Shown here: one piece after another, positions 28,721 to 36,791 of the stretch
How positions within the stretch are numbered: position 1 is the stretch's first letter
Layout: every line of letters begins with the position of its first letter
Assembly (NCBI GenBank): GCA_902548405.1
Contig: CACCRN010000001.1
Span: forward strand, 62,001-126,000
Source: an uncultured Pelagibacteraceae bacterium
GTDB lineage: Bacteria; Pseudomonadota; Alphaproteobacteria; Pelagibacterales; Pelagibacteraceae
DNA: 64,000 nucleotides
Reading direction: 5' to 3'
Translations under genes and position numbers: made by a program
The notes under the pieces: generated by a model
The model's input: only the letters and a program-made list of their open reading frames with translations
Databases searched by the model: none
Told to the model about the DNA's origin: nothing

Positions 28721-29710
28721 TTATCTGCCAATAGCTGCCATTCTCTCTACAGATATTCTCGCTTTTTCTATTGTTTCTTTGTCCATAATAATTTCGCCAG
28801 TTTCATTTTCCAAACAATCTAAAATTTTAGGTAAAGTAATTTTTTTCATATGTGGACACATATTGCATGGTTTAACAAAATCTACATTTGGATTTTCTAT
28901 TTGAATGTTGTCACTCATTGAACATTCAGTAACCATCATTACTTTTTTTGGTTGATTATCTTTTACATATTTAATCATTCCAGAAGTGGATCCTGCAAAA
29001 TCACTAGCTTCGATTACATCTGGTGGACATTCTGGATGAGCAATAATTTTTATTCCAGGGTTGTTTTTTCTAATATCTTCTATCTCTTTTTTATTAAATT
29101 GATCATGGACTATACAAATTCCTTTCCAGGATATAATTTCCACGTCAGTTTGAGATGCAACGTACTTTGCAAGGTATTCGTCAGGTAAAAATATAACTTT
29201 TTTTACTCCAAGAGATTTAACAATTTTTACTGCATTTGCTGATGTACAACAAACATCTGTTTCAGCTTTTACTTCAGCTGAAGTGTTTACGTATGATACT
29301 ACTGGAACACCTGGGTATTTCTCTTTTAGTAATCTCACATCTTTACCAGTAATTGAGGATGATAAAGAACATCCCGCTTCCATATCAGGTAAAATTACTT
29401 TTTTATTAGGGCTCATTAATTTTGCTGTTTCAGCCATAAAGTGAACTCCTGCCATTAGGATTATATCTGCTGAAGTTTTTGATGCTTCTATAGCTAGCGC
29501 AAGTGAGTCTGCAGAGAAATCAGCAACACCATGATAAATTTCTGGTGTTTGATAGTTGTGAGCTAAAATAACTGCGTTCTTCTCTTTTTTTAATTTATTA
29601 ATTTTATGTATGTACGGTGCGTGCACTGACCACTCTATCTCAGGCATCACCTTTGAAATTTTTTGGTAAATTGGATCTGTTGCTTTACGTACTTCTTGTG
29701 TAAATTCCAT
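28721..29710 (-). CDS. nadA: NadA, quinolinate synthase
   Basis: NadA condenses iminoaspartate with dihydroxyacetone phosphate to quinolinate and needs a [4Fe-4S] cluster. The product (329 residues) shows AVILAHNYQTPEIYHGVADF, the cysteine-containing MEAGCSLSSSI, TSAEVKAETDVCCTSANA, the IIAHPECPPDV motif, and the C-terminal NMCPHMKKITL. These supply the three cluster cysteines. The frame is open to a TTG at 29725, but the ATG at 29710 gives the usual N-terminus. It is the first gene of a nadA-nadC operon. No nadB (L-aspartate oxidase) is next to it. Confidence 0.96.
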   Translation of the reverse strand: MEFTQEVRKATDPIYQKISKVMPEIEWSVHAPYIHKINKLKKEKNAVILAHNYQTPEIYHGVADFSADSLALAIEASKTSADIILMAGVHFMAETAKLMSPNKKVILPDMEAGCSLSSSITGKDVRLLKEKYPGVPVVSYVNTSAEVKAETDVCCTSANAVKIVKSLGVKKVIFLPDEYLAKYVASQTDVEIISWKGICIVHDQFNKKEIEDIRKNNPGIKIIAHPECPPDVIEASDFAGSTSGMIKYVKDNQPKKVMMVTECSMSDNIQIENPNVDFVKPCNMCPHMKKITLPKILDCLENETGEIIMDKETIEKARISVERMAAIGR

Positions 29711-29765
29711 GAAGTTTTTTACCAATTTGAAACATACTTGTCATTCATTTATTATGAGACATATC

Positions 29766-29851
29766 GCGGTCGTGCTGAAATTGGTAGACAGGCACGGTTG
29801 AGGGCCGTGTGGACTAAGTCCATGAGAGTTCGAGTCTCTCCGACCGCACCA
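29766..29851 (+). tRNA. tRNA-Leu(GAG)
   Basis: An 86-base cloverleaf with a perfect seven-pair acceptor stem (GCGGTCG 29766-29772 with CGACCGC 29841-29847), discriminator A at 29848 and an encoded CCA at 29849-29851. The anticodon stem is CACGG/CCGTG (29793-29797, 29805-29809) with the seven-base loop TTGAGGG, giving anticodon GAG (29800-29802), which reads CUC and CUU leucine codons. The long variable arm (TGGAC-TAAG-TCCA) and GTTCGAGTC T arm confirm the leucine class. It stands alone on the + strand between two - strand genes, ending 12 bases before the ygfZ stop. Confidence 0.97.
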
Positions 29852-29863
29852 AATTTCTATTTT

Positions 29864-30751
29864 TTAACTAATCCAATTGGGTTTTTTTATGCTTATTGAA
29901 GCTTCTTTAGTTTTAAATTCAAGTTTTTCATCAAAGTTTTTATCTAAAAATTTTATTAAAGCGAAGGGGTAATCATTATTTATCAATACTTTACCGATTT
30001 CATTTTCATTATTAAAAATACTTTCTCCTTCGTTTAATTTTCCATGAATTATATTTATAGGCATCAATCTTTTTGAAAGTTTATTTTTTAACTTAATTCT
30101 AGCAGTATTTTCTTGGCCTACGTAACAACCTTTTTTAAAATCAATTCCGTTTAGTTCTTCAAAATTACATTCAATACCAAATAATTTGTCTTGTAATTTG
30201 TTTAAATCTTTTGGAACTATACCAAGGCTATGGCTATGAGAGTAGTATTCATTTATATTTGCATCATGAAGATCTAGCTTCTTTAAAGATAGGTAAAGTT
30301 TTTCTAAATTAATGATTAATCTTGCTCCTAGTTGTTTATTTCTTGGATCTAAAAAGATAGGATCTTCTCTATATTTAATAGTAAATCCTGATTGATCTTT
30401 TGCTTCATCAAATTTTAAAAATTTTTTATGTGAAAAAGCTGCCACAACGAATTCATTACTTAGGTTAAGTATTTCAACTTTAGATCTTAGCTTATATAGA
30501 GATAACTGCTTAAACAATCCATCTGCTTGATATTTTTCACAATCTAAAAGATAACCTGATTTATGTTTTACAATTATAAATTCGTATAAAAATTTCCCTT
30601 GTGGAGTTAATAAAGATGTAAAACAACTATTATGTTCACTTACTTTATTTATGTCGTTACTGATAAGATTTTGTAAAAAATTTTTTGCATCTTCTCCACT
30701 TATGTAAAGAATTGATCTGTCTTCTAAAATATAAACATTTTTAATATTCAT
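29864..30751 (-). CDS. ygfZ: YgfZ, folate-binding Fe-S cluster assembly factor
   Basis: YgfZ/IBA57-type proteins bind tetrahydrofolate and help maintain or build certain [4Fe-4S] enzymes. The 295-residue product resembles the GcvT fold (LQNLISNDI near the N-terminus, TPQGKFLYEFII). It carries the YgfZ signature KGCYVGQENTAR (about residues 207-218) with its conserved cysteine. That motif separates it from true glycine-cleavage GcvT. It is divergent from the dihydroorotase gene with 43 bases between them. Confidence 0.92.
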   Translation of the reverse strand: MNIKNVYILEDRSILYISGEDAKNFLQNLISNDINKVSEHNSCFTSLLTPQGKFLYEFIIVKHKSGYLLDCEKYQADGLFKQLSLYKLRSKVEILNLSNEFVVAAFSHKKFLKFDEAKDQSGFTIKYREDPIFLDPRNKQLGARLIINLEKLYLSLKKLDLHDANINEYYSHSHSLGIVPKDLNKLQDKLFGIECNFEELNGIDFKKGCYVGQENTARIKLKNKLSKRLMPINIIHGKLNEGESIFNNENEIGKVLINNDYPFALIKFLDKNFDEKLEFKTKEASISIKKPNWIS

Positions 30752-30794
30752 AATTGATTAATTATAGATTGTAATATAATAACAAATTATCAGA

Positions 30795-32102
30795 ATGTTA
30801 GATCTTTTAATCAAAAATGGACAATGTTACATCGATGGTGAATTAAAAGATGTTGATGTTGCAATAAAAGATGGAAAAATTCAAAAGATTGGTCAAATTT
30901 CAGATGAAGCAAAAGAGACAATTAATGCCGAGGGTCAAAAAGTTTTACCTGGCTGTATAGATACTCAAACACATTTTAGAGAGCCTGGATCAACTGATAC
31001 TGAAGATCTTAATTCTGGGAGTAGAGCAGCAATAGCAGGTGGGATTACTAGTGTATTTGAAATGCCTAATACTAATCCTCCAACTTCTAACATGAAAGAA
31101 TTTCAAAGAAAATTAGATCTTGCTAAAAATAGAATGTATTGCAATTACGCTTTTTACTTTGGTGCAACTGCTGATAATGCAAATGATTTAGCTAGCTTAA
31201 AAGATTTGGAGGGTTGTTGTGGAATTAAGCTTTTTGCTGGATCTTCCACGGGTAATTTATTGGTTGCTGAAGAGGAAGAAATAGATAAGGTTTTTCAAAA
31301 TGCCTCCAAAGTCGTTGCAGTTCATTCTGAGGATGAAGCGATATTAAAAATTAATAAAAAATTAATTAAAGATGGAGACGTTCACACGCACCCAGTATGG
31401 AGAAGTGCAGAGTGTGCCATAGCATCTACAAGAAGAATTGTACGAATTGCAGAGAAACACAAGAAAAAAGCTCACGTTCTTCATATAACAACCAAAGAGG
31501 AAATTGATTTTCTATCACAGCACAAAGGAAATATTACTTTTGAGATAACTCCACAGCATTTAACTCTTTATGCCCCAGATTGTTATGACAAACTTGGAAC
31601 ATATGCTCAGATGAACCCGCCATTAAGGGACAAATCTCATTATGATAGACTGTGGTATGGTGTTAGAAATAATTTCAATGATACTATTGGATCAGATCAC
31701 GCACCTCATTTAAAAGAAAATAAAGATAAAGTTTACCCCAATACTCCTTCAGGGATGCCAGGTGTTCAAACTTTAATGCCAGTAATGTTAAATCATATCA
31801 ATAATGGAAAGCTTAGTTTAAATCAGTTGGTTAACTTTGTTTGTGAAAATCCAATTAAAATTTTTGGGATTAAAAACAAAGGATATATCAAAGAAGGATA
31901 CGACGCTGACTTTACAATTGTCGATATGAATAAAACAATTGAAATTAAAAATGAAAATATTGAAAGTAAATGTAAATGGTCTCCATTTAATGGATTTAAA
32001 TTTAAAGGAACACCCACTCATACTATCGTTGCTGGAAAAATTAAAATGCAATATGGTAAAATTTTAGGAGACCCAGAAGGAACTCCTTTGCAATTTAGTT
32101 AA
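30795..32102 (+). CDS. pyrC: Dihydroorotase (class I-like)
   Basis: Dihydroorotase closes carbamoyl-aspartate to dihydroorotate in pyrimidine synthesis. The 435-residue amidohydrolase shows PGCIDTQTHFREPG at about residues 52-65, EMPNTNPPT, GIKLFAGSSTG with the likely carbamylated lysine, VHSED, HVLHITT, and the late GSDHAPH metal aspartate. The first metal-binding motif reads DTQTH, with Gln58 in place of the first His of the usual DxHxH. My recollection is that many alphaproteobacterial relatives carry this same substitution, so it is probably active. Its 3' end overlaps the convergent SMR gene by eight bases. Confidence 0.9.
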   Translation: MLDLLIKNGQCYIDGELKDVDVAIKDGKIQKIGQISDEAKETINAEGQKVLPGCIDTQTHFREPGSTDTEDLNSGSRAAIAGGITSVFEMPNTNPPTSNMKEFQRKLDLAKNRMYCNYAFYFGATADNANDLASLKDLEGCCGIKLFAGSSTGNLLVAEEEEIDKVFQNASKVVAVHSEDEAILKINKKLIKDGDVHTHPVWRSAECAIASTRRIVRIAEKHKKKAHVLHITTKEEIDFLSQHKGNITFEITPQHLTLYAPDCYDKLGTYAQMNPPLRDKSHYDRLWYGVRNNFNDTIGSDHAPHLKENKDKVYPNTPSGMPGVQTLMPVMLNHINNGKLSLNQLVNFVCENPIKIFGIKNKGYIKEGYDADFTIVDMNKTIEIKNENIESKCKWSPFNGFKFKGTPTHTIVAGKIKMQYGKILGDPEGTPLQFS

Positions 32103-32427
32103 GCTTAACTGTAAAACTATTTACTAGAATTACACCTAATACAATTAAAAATAATCCTAAGATTGCTTGCCAAGCTAAAGTTTGTTTAAAAAATATGTAT
32201 CCCAGTATAGCAATTGTAAAAATTCCTAAACCACTCCATGTAGCGTATACGATTGCAATTGGAAGTTTATTTACAACAAAAGTTAATAAATAAAATGCAC
32301 AAAGATAAAAAATTGATAAAGCAACTGTAGGTATAACTTTAGTAAAGTTTTGAGAAACTGGCAGCAACATCGTTCCGGCAACTTCACAAAATATTGCAGC
32401 AATTAAAAATATATAAGTTTTAACCAT
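32095..32427 (-). CDS. Small multidrug resistance (SMR) family transporter
   Basis: The 110-residue product has four membrane helices and the conserved membrane-embedded glutamate of the SMR family (Glu15 in AIFCEVAGT). It also has the helix-3 signature VYATWSGLGIF with its tryptophan and GxG fold. SMR dimers exchange protons for cationic compounds such as quaternary ammonium, guanidinium or polyamines. Substrate cannot be read from the sequence. It overlaps the end of the upstream prpE gene by eight bases, so the two are co-transcribed. Confidence 0.92.
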   Translation of the reverse strand: MVKTYIFLIAAIFCEVAGTMLLPVSQNFTKVIPTVALSIFYLCAFYLLTFVVNKLPIAIVYATWSGLGIFTIAILGYIFFKQTLAWQAILGLFLIVLGVILVNSFTVKLN

Positions 32428-34321
32428 TATTTAAAATTTTATGATTTACTAAATCTTCTTTTATTTCATTTAGTATTGCTGGATCATCTATTGTTGGTGG
32501 AATTTTATATTCAACACCATCTGCAATTTTTCTTATTGTTCCTCTTAAAATTTTTCCTGATCTAGTTTTTGGTAATCTTTTTATAACAATAACAGTCTTA
32601 AATGCAGCAACAGGGCCAATTTTATCTCTAACCATTTGCACACATTCTTTTGATATAGTTTCATTATCTTTTTCAACACCTGACTTTAAAACTACTAATC
32701 CTATTGGTAATTGACCTTTAAGTTTATCTGCAATTCCAAGTACTGCACATTCAGCAACTGATTGATGTTCGGATAAAACTTCTTCTATTGCACCAGTAGA
32801 TAATCTGTGACCTGCAACATTTATAATGTCATCAGTTCTAGACATAATCCAAATGTAACCATCATCATCAATGTGACCTGCATCATAAGTTTGATAATAA
32901 CCTTCATAATTAGTCATATAATTTTCTTTATATCTTTGATCTGCGTTCCAAAGAGTTGGGAACGTTCCAGGAGGCAAAGGTAGTTTTACAACAATATCTC
33001 CCATTTGATTTGGTTTAGCCAAAGATTGGTCTGGTTTAATGATTTTTACATCATATCCAGGAACTGCTTTACAAGCTGAGCCATATTTGGTCTCCATCAT
33101 TTCAATCCCTGTGCAATTTGAACTGATTGCCCAACTAGTCTCAGTTTGCCACCAGTGGTCAATTACTGGAACCTTTAATAAATTCTCTGCCCACTTGATT
33201 GTATCTGGGTCTGCTCTTTCTCCAGCAAGGAACAAGCTCTCAAAACTAGATAAATCATATTTTGAGAAAAATTTACCTTCAGGATCTTCCTTCTTGATAG
33301 CTCTGAATGCAGTTGGTGCTGTGAATAATGATTTTACTTTATAATCAGAAATGATTTTCCAGAAAGCACCAGCATCTGGAGTTCCAACAGGCTTTCCTTC
33401 AAATAGAACTGTGGTGCATCCTTTGAACAGAGGAGCATAAACAATATAAGAATGTCCAACAATCCAGCCAATATCACTAGCCGACCACCATATGTCATCA
33501 GTATCAATATTGTAGATATTCTTCATTGTCCATTTAAGAGCAACGATATGGCCACCAGTATCTCTTACAATTCCTTTTGGCGTTCCAGTTGTTCCGGAAG
33601 TATAGAGAATGTAAGCAAACTCATTTGAATTCATTTCTACGCAATCAGCATTTGTTGCATTTGAAACTGCTTCCTCCCAACTTATCTCTGTTGGAGCATT
33701 TAATTTGACTTCGTTTCCTGGTCTTTGGAACAAAATCATCTTTTCAATTTTATGATTAGCTATTTTTATAGCCTCATCTACTAGAGGCTTATATTCAACT
33801 GTCCTTCCAGGCTCAAAACCACATGAAGCAGTTACTAAAAGTTTTGCTTTACTGTCATCAATTCTGCTTGCAAGTTCATTTGAAGCAAATCCACCAAAGA
33901 CAACTGAGTGTATGGCCCCAATTCTTGCACACCCAAGCATAGCAATTACCGCTTCAGGGATCATTGGCATGTAAATGATTACTCTGTCTCCTTTATTTAC
34001 ACCTTGTTGTTTTAAGGCACCTGCAAATCTTGATACTTTTGCTCTTAGTTCTTGGTAAGTAAACTTAGCTTTGTTACCTGTGATAGGACTATCGTAGATT
34101 AAAGCAGTTTTTTGACCTCTTCCTTGGTCAATGTGAATGTCTAGAGCATTATAACAAGTGTTGGTAACACCATCCTCGAACCATTTGTAGAATGGAGGAT
34201 TAGATTTATTTAAAATTTTTGTCGGTTTTTTAAACCAAAAGATATCTTCACTAGCTTCTTGCCAAAATTTTTCAGGGTTTTGAATGGAATTTTCGTAAAT
34301 ACTTTGAAATTTTTTTGACAT
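32420..34321 (-). CDS. prpE: Propionyl-CoA synthetase-like acyl-CoA ligase
   Basis: This AMP-forming ligase activates a short carboxylate, most likely propionate, to its CoA thioester. The 633-residue protein shows the ATP-binding loop YTSGTTGTPKGIV, the DIGWIVGHSYIVY segment, WWQTETSWAI, the hinge SRTDDIINVAGHR, and the C-terminal catalytic lysine in KTRSGKILR. LPLPPGTFPTLW and the overall pattern fit the PrpE/ACSS3 branch better than acetyl-CoA synthetase Acs, though acetate cannot be excluded. It is divergent from proteorhodopsin across a 212-base spacer. Confidence 0.88.
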   Translation of the reverse strand: MSKKFQSIYENSIQNPEKFWQEASEDIFWFKKPTKILNKSNPPFYKWFEDGVTNTCYNALDIHIDQGRGQKTALIYDSPITGNKAKFTYQELRAKVSRFAGALKQQGVNKGDRVIIYMPMIPEAVIAMLGCARIGAIHSVVFGGFASNELASRIDDSKAKLLVTASCGFEPGRTVEYKPLVDEAIKIANHKIEKMILFQRPGNEVKLNAPTEISWEEAVSNATNADCVEMNSNEFAYILYTSGTTGTPKGIVRDTGGHIVALKWTMKNIYNIDTDDIWWSASDIGWIVGHSYIVYAPLFKGCTTVLFEGKPVGTPDAGAFWKIISDYKVKSLFTAPTAFRAIKKEDPEGKFFSKYDLSSFESLFLAGERADPDTIKWAENLLKVPVIDHWWQTETSWAISSNCTGIEMMETKYGSACKAVPGYDVKIIKPDQSLAKPNQMGDIVVKLPLPPGTFPTLWNADQRYKENYMTNYEGYYQTYDAGHIDDDGYIWIMSRTDDIINVAGHRLSTGAIEEVLSEHQSVAECAVLGIADKLKGQLPIGLVVLKSGVEKDNETISKECVQMVRDKIGPVAAFKTVIVIKRLPKTRSGKILRGTIRKIADGVEYKIPPTIDDPAILNEIKEDLVNHKILNNG

Positions 34322-34452
34322 TCTAATTTGATTCGATTTTAGATATTTTTTTGGTTTTTAACTTATAAATTGTATTTAATTTTAAAAATTCAGTAAAATC
34401 AATGCAAATTAATGACAATTAAGTCTTCATAAAACTAATTTAATTTGATATT

Positions 34453-34500
34453 TAACCCCAACTTTGGCTTAGGGTTACTTAAGTCTAGTTTATATAAACT
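34453..34500. promoter_or_regulatory. Cluster of dyads upstream of proteorhodopsin
   Basis: Three symmetric elements lie side by side in the 212-base spacer shared by prpE and proteorhodopsin. They are TAACCC/GGGTTA arms at 34453-34458 and 34472-34477 with inner CCAA/TTGG, the palindrome ACTTAAGT at 34477-34484, and the perfect 14-base palindrome AGTTTATATAAACT at 34487-34500. The last contains a possible -10 element (TATATAAA) for the proteorhodopsin gene. A strong ribosome-binding site (GAAGAGGGAG) lies further down, just before the ATG at 34534. These could be operator sites or mRNA structure; no regulator is identified. The remaining spacer (34322-34452) is plain AT-rich sequence. Confidence 0.4.
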
Positions 34501-34533
34501 AATAAATAAAAACTAACGAAGAGGGAGTTTTTT

Positions 34534-35307
34534 ATGAAAAAACTTAAATTGTTTGCTCTAGCAGCTATGACCTTGATAGGTTTTTCAGGTGTAGCTATTG
34601 CAGCAGACGCAACGATGTTGATGCAAGATGACTTCGTAGGAATTTCATTCTGGATCATCTCTATGGGAATGTTAGCAGCTACTGCTTTCTTTTTCATGGA
34701 AGCAGGCAATGTCGCATCAGGTTGGAGAACATCAGTAATTGTTGCTGGTCTAGTAACTGGTATTGCATTCATACACTACATGTACATGAGAGAAGTATGG
34801 GTTGCTACTGGAGACTCGCCAACTGTTTACAGATACATTGACTGGTTAATCACTGTGCCTTTACAGATGGTAGAATTCTATTTAATTCTAGCAGCTATCG
34901 GTAAAGCGAACTCTGGAATGTTCTGGAGATTGTTAATCGGTTCACTAGTAATGCTTATCGGTGGTTACTTGGGTGAAGCAGGATACATTAATGCAACACT
35001 AGGTTTCATCATCGGAATGGCAGGTTGGGTATACATTCTTTATGAAGTATTCTCAGGCGAAGCTGGTAAAGCTGCAGCGAAGAGTGGTAACAAAGCTCTT
35101 GTAACTGCATTCGGAGCAATGAGAATGATTGTTACAGTAGGTTGGGCTATTTACCCATTAGGTTATGTATTTGGTTACTTAACTGGTGGTGTAGATGCTA
35201 ATTCACTTAACGTTGTTTATAACTTAGCTGACTTCATTAACAAAATTGCATTCGGTCTAGTAATCTGGGCTGCGGCAACTAGTTCTGCAGGAAAAAGAGC
35301 TAAGTAA
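34534..35307 (+). CDS. Proteorhodopsin, light-driven proton pump
   Basis: A seven-helix microbial rhodopsin with a cleavable signal peptide (about residues 1-24, ending AIAADA). Proton-pump residues are all present: His81, the primary acceptor Asp103 (YRYIDWLITVP), the carboxylate donor Glu114 (MVEFYLIL) and the retinal Schiff-base lysine Lys237 (DFINKIAFG). The tuning position (105 in the reference proteorhodopsin) is Gln111 here, the blue-absorbing type expected for open-ocean water. The gene has a strong ribosome-binding site and its own terminator, and is less AT-rich than its neighbours, as expected for high expression. Retinal synthesis genes are not in the window. Confidence 0.98.
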   Translation: MKKLKLFALAAMTLIGFSGVAIAADATMLMQDDFVGISFWIISMGMLAATAFFFMEAGNVASGWRTSVIVAGLVTGIAFIHYMYMREVWVATGDSPTVYRYIDWLITVPLQMVEFYLILAAIGKANSGMFWRLLIGSLVMLIGGYLGEAGYINATLGFIIGMAGWVYILYEVFSGEAGKAAAKSGNKALVTAFGAMRMIVTVGWAIYPLGYVFGYLTGGVDANSLNVVYNLADFINKIAFGLVIWAAATSSAGKRAK

Positions 35308-35328
35308 TAATTTTACTTAAAATTTAAA

Positions 35329-35366
35329 AAAGGGCAGGTATTTTTATACTTGCCCTTTTTTTTTGT
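35329..35366 (+). terminator. Rho-independent terminator after proteorhodopsin
   Basis: Arms AGGGCAGGTA (35331-35340) and TACTTGCCCT (35347-35356), with one G-T pair, enclose a six-base loop and are followed by a run of T (35356-35364). It lies 22 bases past the proteorhodopsin stop and should make proteorhodopsin a monocistronic transcript, separate from the desaturase gene that follows. Confidence 0.93.
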
Positions 35367-35408
35367 CTTTTATAAAATTAGGTATAAACACTATACATAA
35401 CTTCTTAT

Positions 35409-36410
35409 ATGGACGTAAAATTAGAAAAATGGCACCGATGTAAAGTTGATATAGAGGTTCTTAAAGAACTTTCAAAAAAATCTGATATCAAAGGACTTCA
35501 ACATGTTTCAGTTTTTTTTGGATTGTTATTAATAACAGGAACACTAGCATACATAACTTGGGGTACATGGTGGTCTGCTTTTTGGTTTTTGGTTTACGGA
35601 AACATTTATGGTTTTTCAAATCCATTATGGCATGAGACAGGTCACAAAACTGCGTTTAAAACAAAATCTTTAAATGAATTTTTTTACTACATCTCTTCAT
35701 ATCTTTCTAATTTTGAACCACTAAGATGGAGATACACACACTTTGTTCATCATGGAAATACATATTCAACAGACAATCCTTTTGATCATGAAATTGAATA
35801 TGGAAATAATTTAAAAGAAACACCAAAAAATTTAATAATGAATTTAATTCCTTTTATGGAACTTATTTATTTTAAAAAAAGTATTGCTTACGAAATTATT
35901 CAACATGCATTTGGTGTTAAAACTAAAGTTATGCAAGATTGCATTCCTGAAAACGCTCAATCAAAAGTAATTTTTAATTCTAGGGTTTTTGTTGGAATTT
36001 GGATTGCAATTATATTGTGGTCTTTAATTGCATCATCTTGGTTACCTGTTTTGTTTTTCTTATTACCAAAATTTTATGGAAGAACTTTACACAAACTAGT
36101 TTCTTTTACTCAACATGCTGGTTTAGCTAGAAACATTAAAGATCATAGATATACAACAAGAGAAATGTATCTAAATCCTATTTTAAGCTTTTTATATTGG
36201 AAAATGGAATATCATGTAACACATCACATGTTTCCAACAGTTCCATCTTATAATTTAGACAAACTTCATTATCATATTAAAGATCAGTTACCAAGAACAA
36301 ATGATGGTTTGATTGATGCTTATAAAGAAATTTTACCTGCTATAATGAGACAAACAGAAGACACTAGCTACTTTTTTAAAAAGGAAGTACCTGAACCTCA
36401 GAACGCATAA
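35409..36410 (+). CDS. Membrane fatty acid desaturase-family di-iron enzyme
   Basis: The 333-residue integral membrane protein has the three histidine boxes of the desaturase/hydroxylase superfamily: HETGH (residues 75-79), HFVHH (111-115) and HVTHH (269-273), with hydrophobic helices around 33-68 and 190-220. Such enzymes use a di-iron centre and O2 to desaturate or hydroxylate lipids, alkanes or carotenoids, taking electrons from ferredoxin or rubredoxin. A ferredoxin gene and a ferredoxin reductase gene follow directly, which supports a complete three-part system. The substrate is unknown. Fatty acyl chains are the default guess; a carotenoid or retinoid is possible given the proteorhodopsin next door. 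Confidence 0.85.
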   Translation: MDVKLEKWHRCKVDIEVLKELSKKSDIKGLQHVSVFFGLLLITGTLAYITWGTWWSAFWFLVYGNIYGFSNPLWHETGHKTAFKTKSLNEFFYYISSYLSNFEPLRWRYTHFVHHGNTYSTDNPFDHEIEYGNNLKETPKNLIMNLIPFMELIYFKKSIAYEIIQHAFGVKTKVMQDCIPENAQSKVIFNSRVFVGIWIAIILWSLIASSWLPVLFFLLPKFYGRTLHKLVSFTQHAGLARNIKDHRYTTREMYLNPILSFLYWKMEYHVTHHMFPTVPSYNLDKLHYHIKDQLPRTNDGLIDAYKEILPAIMRQTEDTSYFFKKEVPEPQNA

Positions 36411-36470
36411 ATATTGCCAAGTATATTTTTACTTACTTGCTCATTTTAGATAAAAACCTATATATAACGC

Positions 36471-36791
36471 ATGACAAAAATTACTTACCACACACACGAC
36501 AGTAAAACCCATACTATTGATGTTGAAAACGGATTAACAGTAATGGAAGGTGCAGTTCAAAACGATATTCCAGGCATTGATGCAGATTGTGGAGGTGGCA
36601 TGGCATGTGCTACTTGTCATGTGTATGTCAAAGAAGATTGGCTAGATAAACTTCCAACTAAGGAAGACGGTGAAGAGGATATGTTAGATATGGCCTATGA
36701 GCCAAAACAAAATAGTAGATTAAGTTGCCAATTAATAGTTTCAGATGAATTAGATGGATTAGAAGTTACTATTCCAGAAAAGCAAGCTTAG
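36471..36791 (+). CDS. [2Fe-2S] ferredoxin, adrenodoxin type
   Basis: The 106-residue protein has the cluster cysteines Cys40, Cys46, Cys49 and Cys86 in a C-x5-C-x2-C-x36-C pattern ([17 protein letters not shown] ... SRLSCQLIV). This is the pattern of adrenodoxin, putidaredoxin and Fdx-type ferredoxins that serve oxygenases or Fe-S assembly. No isc genes adjoin it; instead it lies between the desaturase-family enzyme and a ferredoxin reductase, so it probably carries electrons between them. The reductase gene starts directly at its stop. A 60-base gap with a TATATA element before the ATG suggests it may have its own promoter. Confidence 0.94.
   Translation: MTKITYHTHDSKTHTIDVENGLTVMEGAVQNDIPGIDADCGGGMACATCHVYVKEDWLDKLPTKEDGEEDMLDMAYEPKQNSRLSCQLIVSDELDGLEVTIPEKQA

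Noticed and set aside
29663-29899. A 78-codon open frame covering the tRNA-Leu gene.
   Set aside because: It runs through the tRNA and parts of two other genes, so it cannot be a real protein gene.
33039-33344. A 101-codon open frame on the + strand inside prpE.
   Set aside because: Antisense to a clear acyl-CoA ligase core; no independent evidence.
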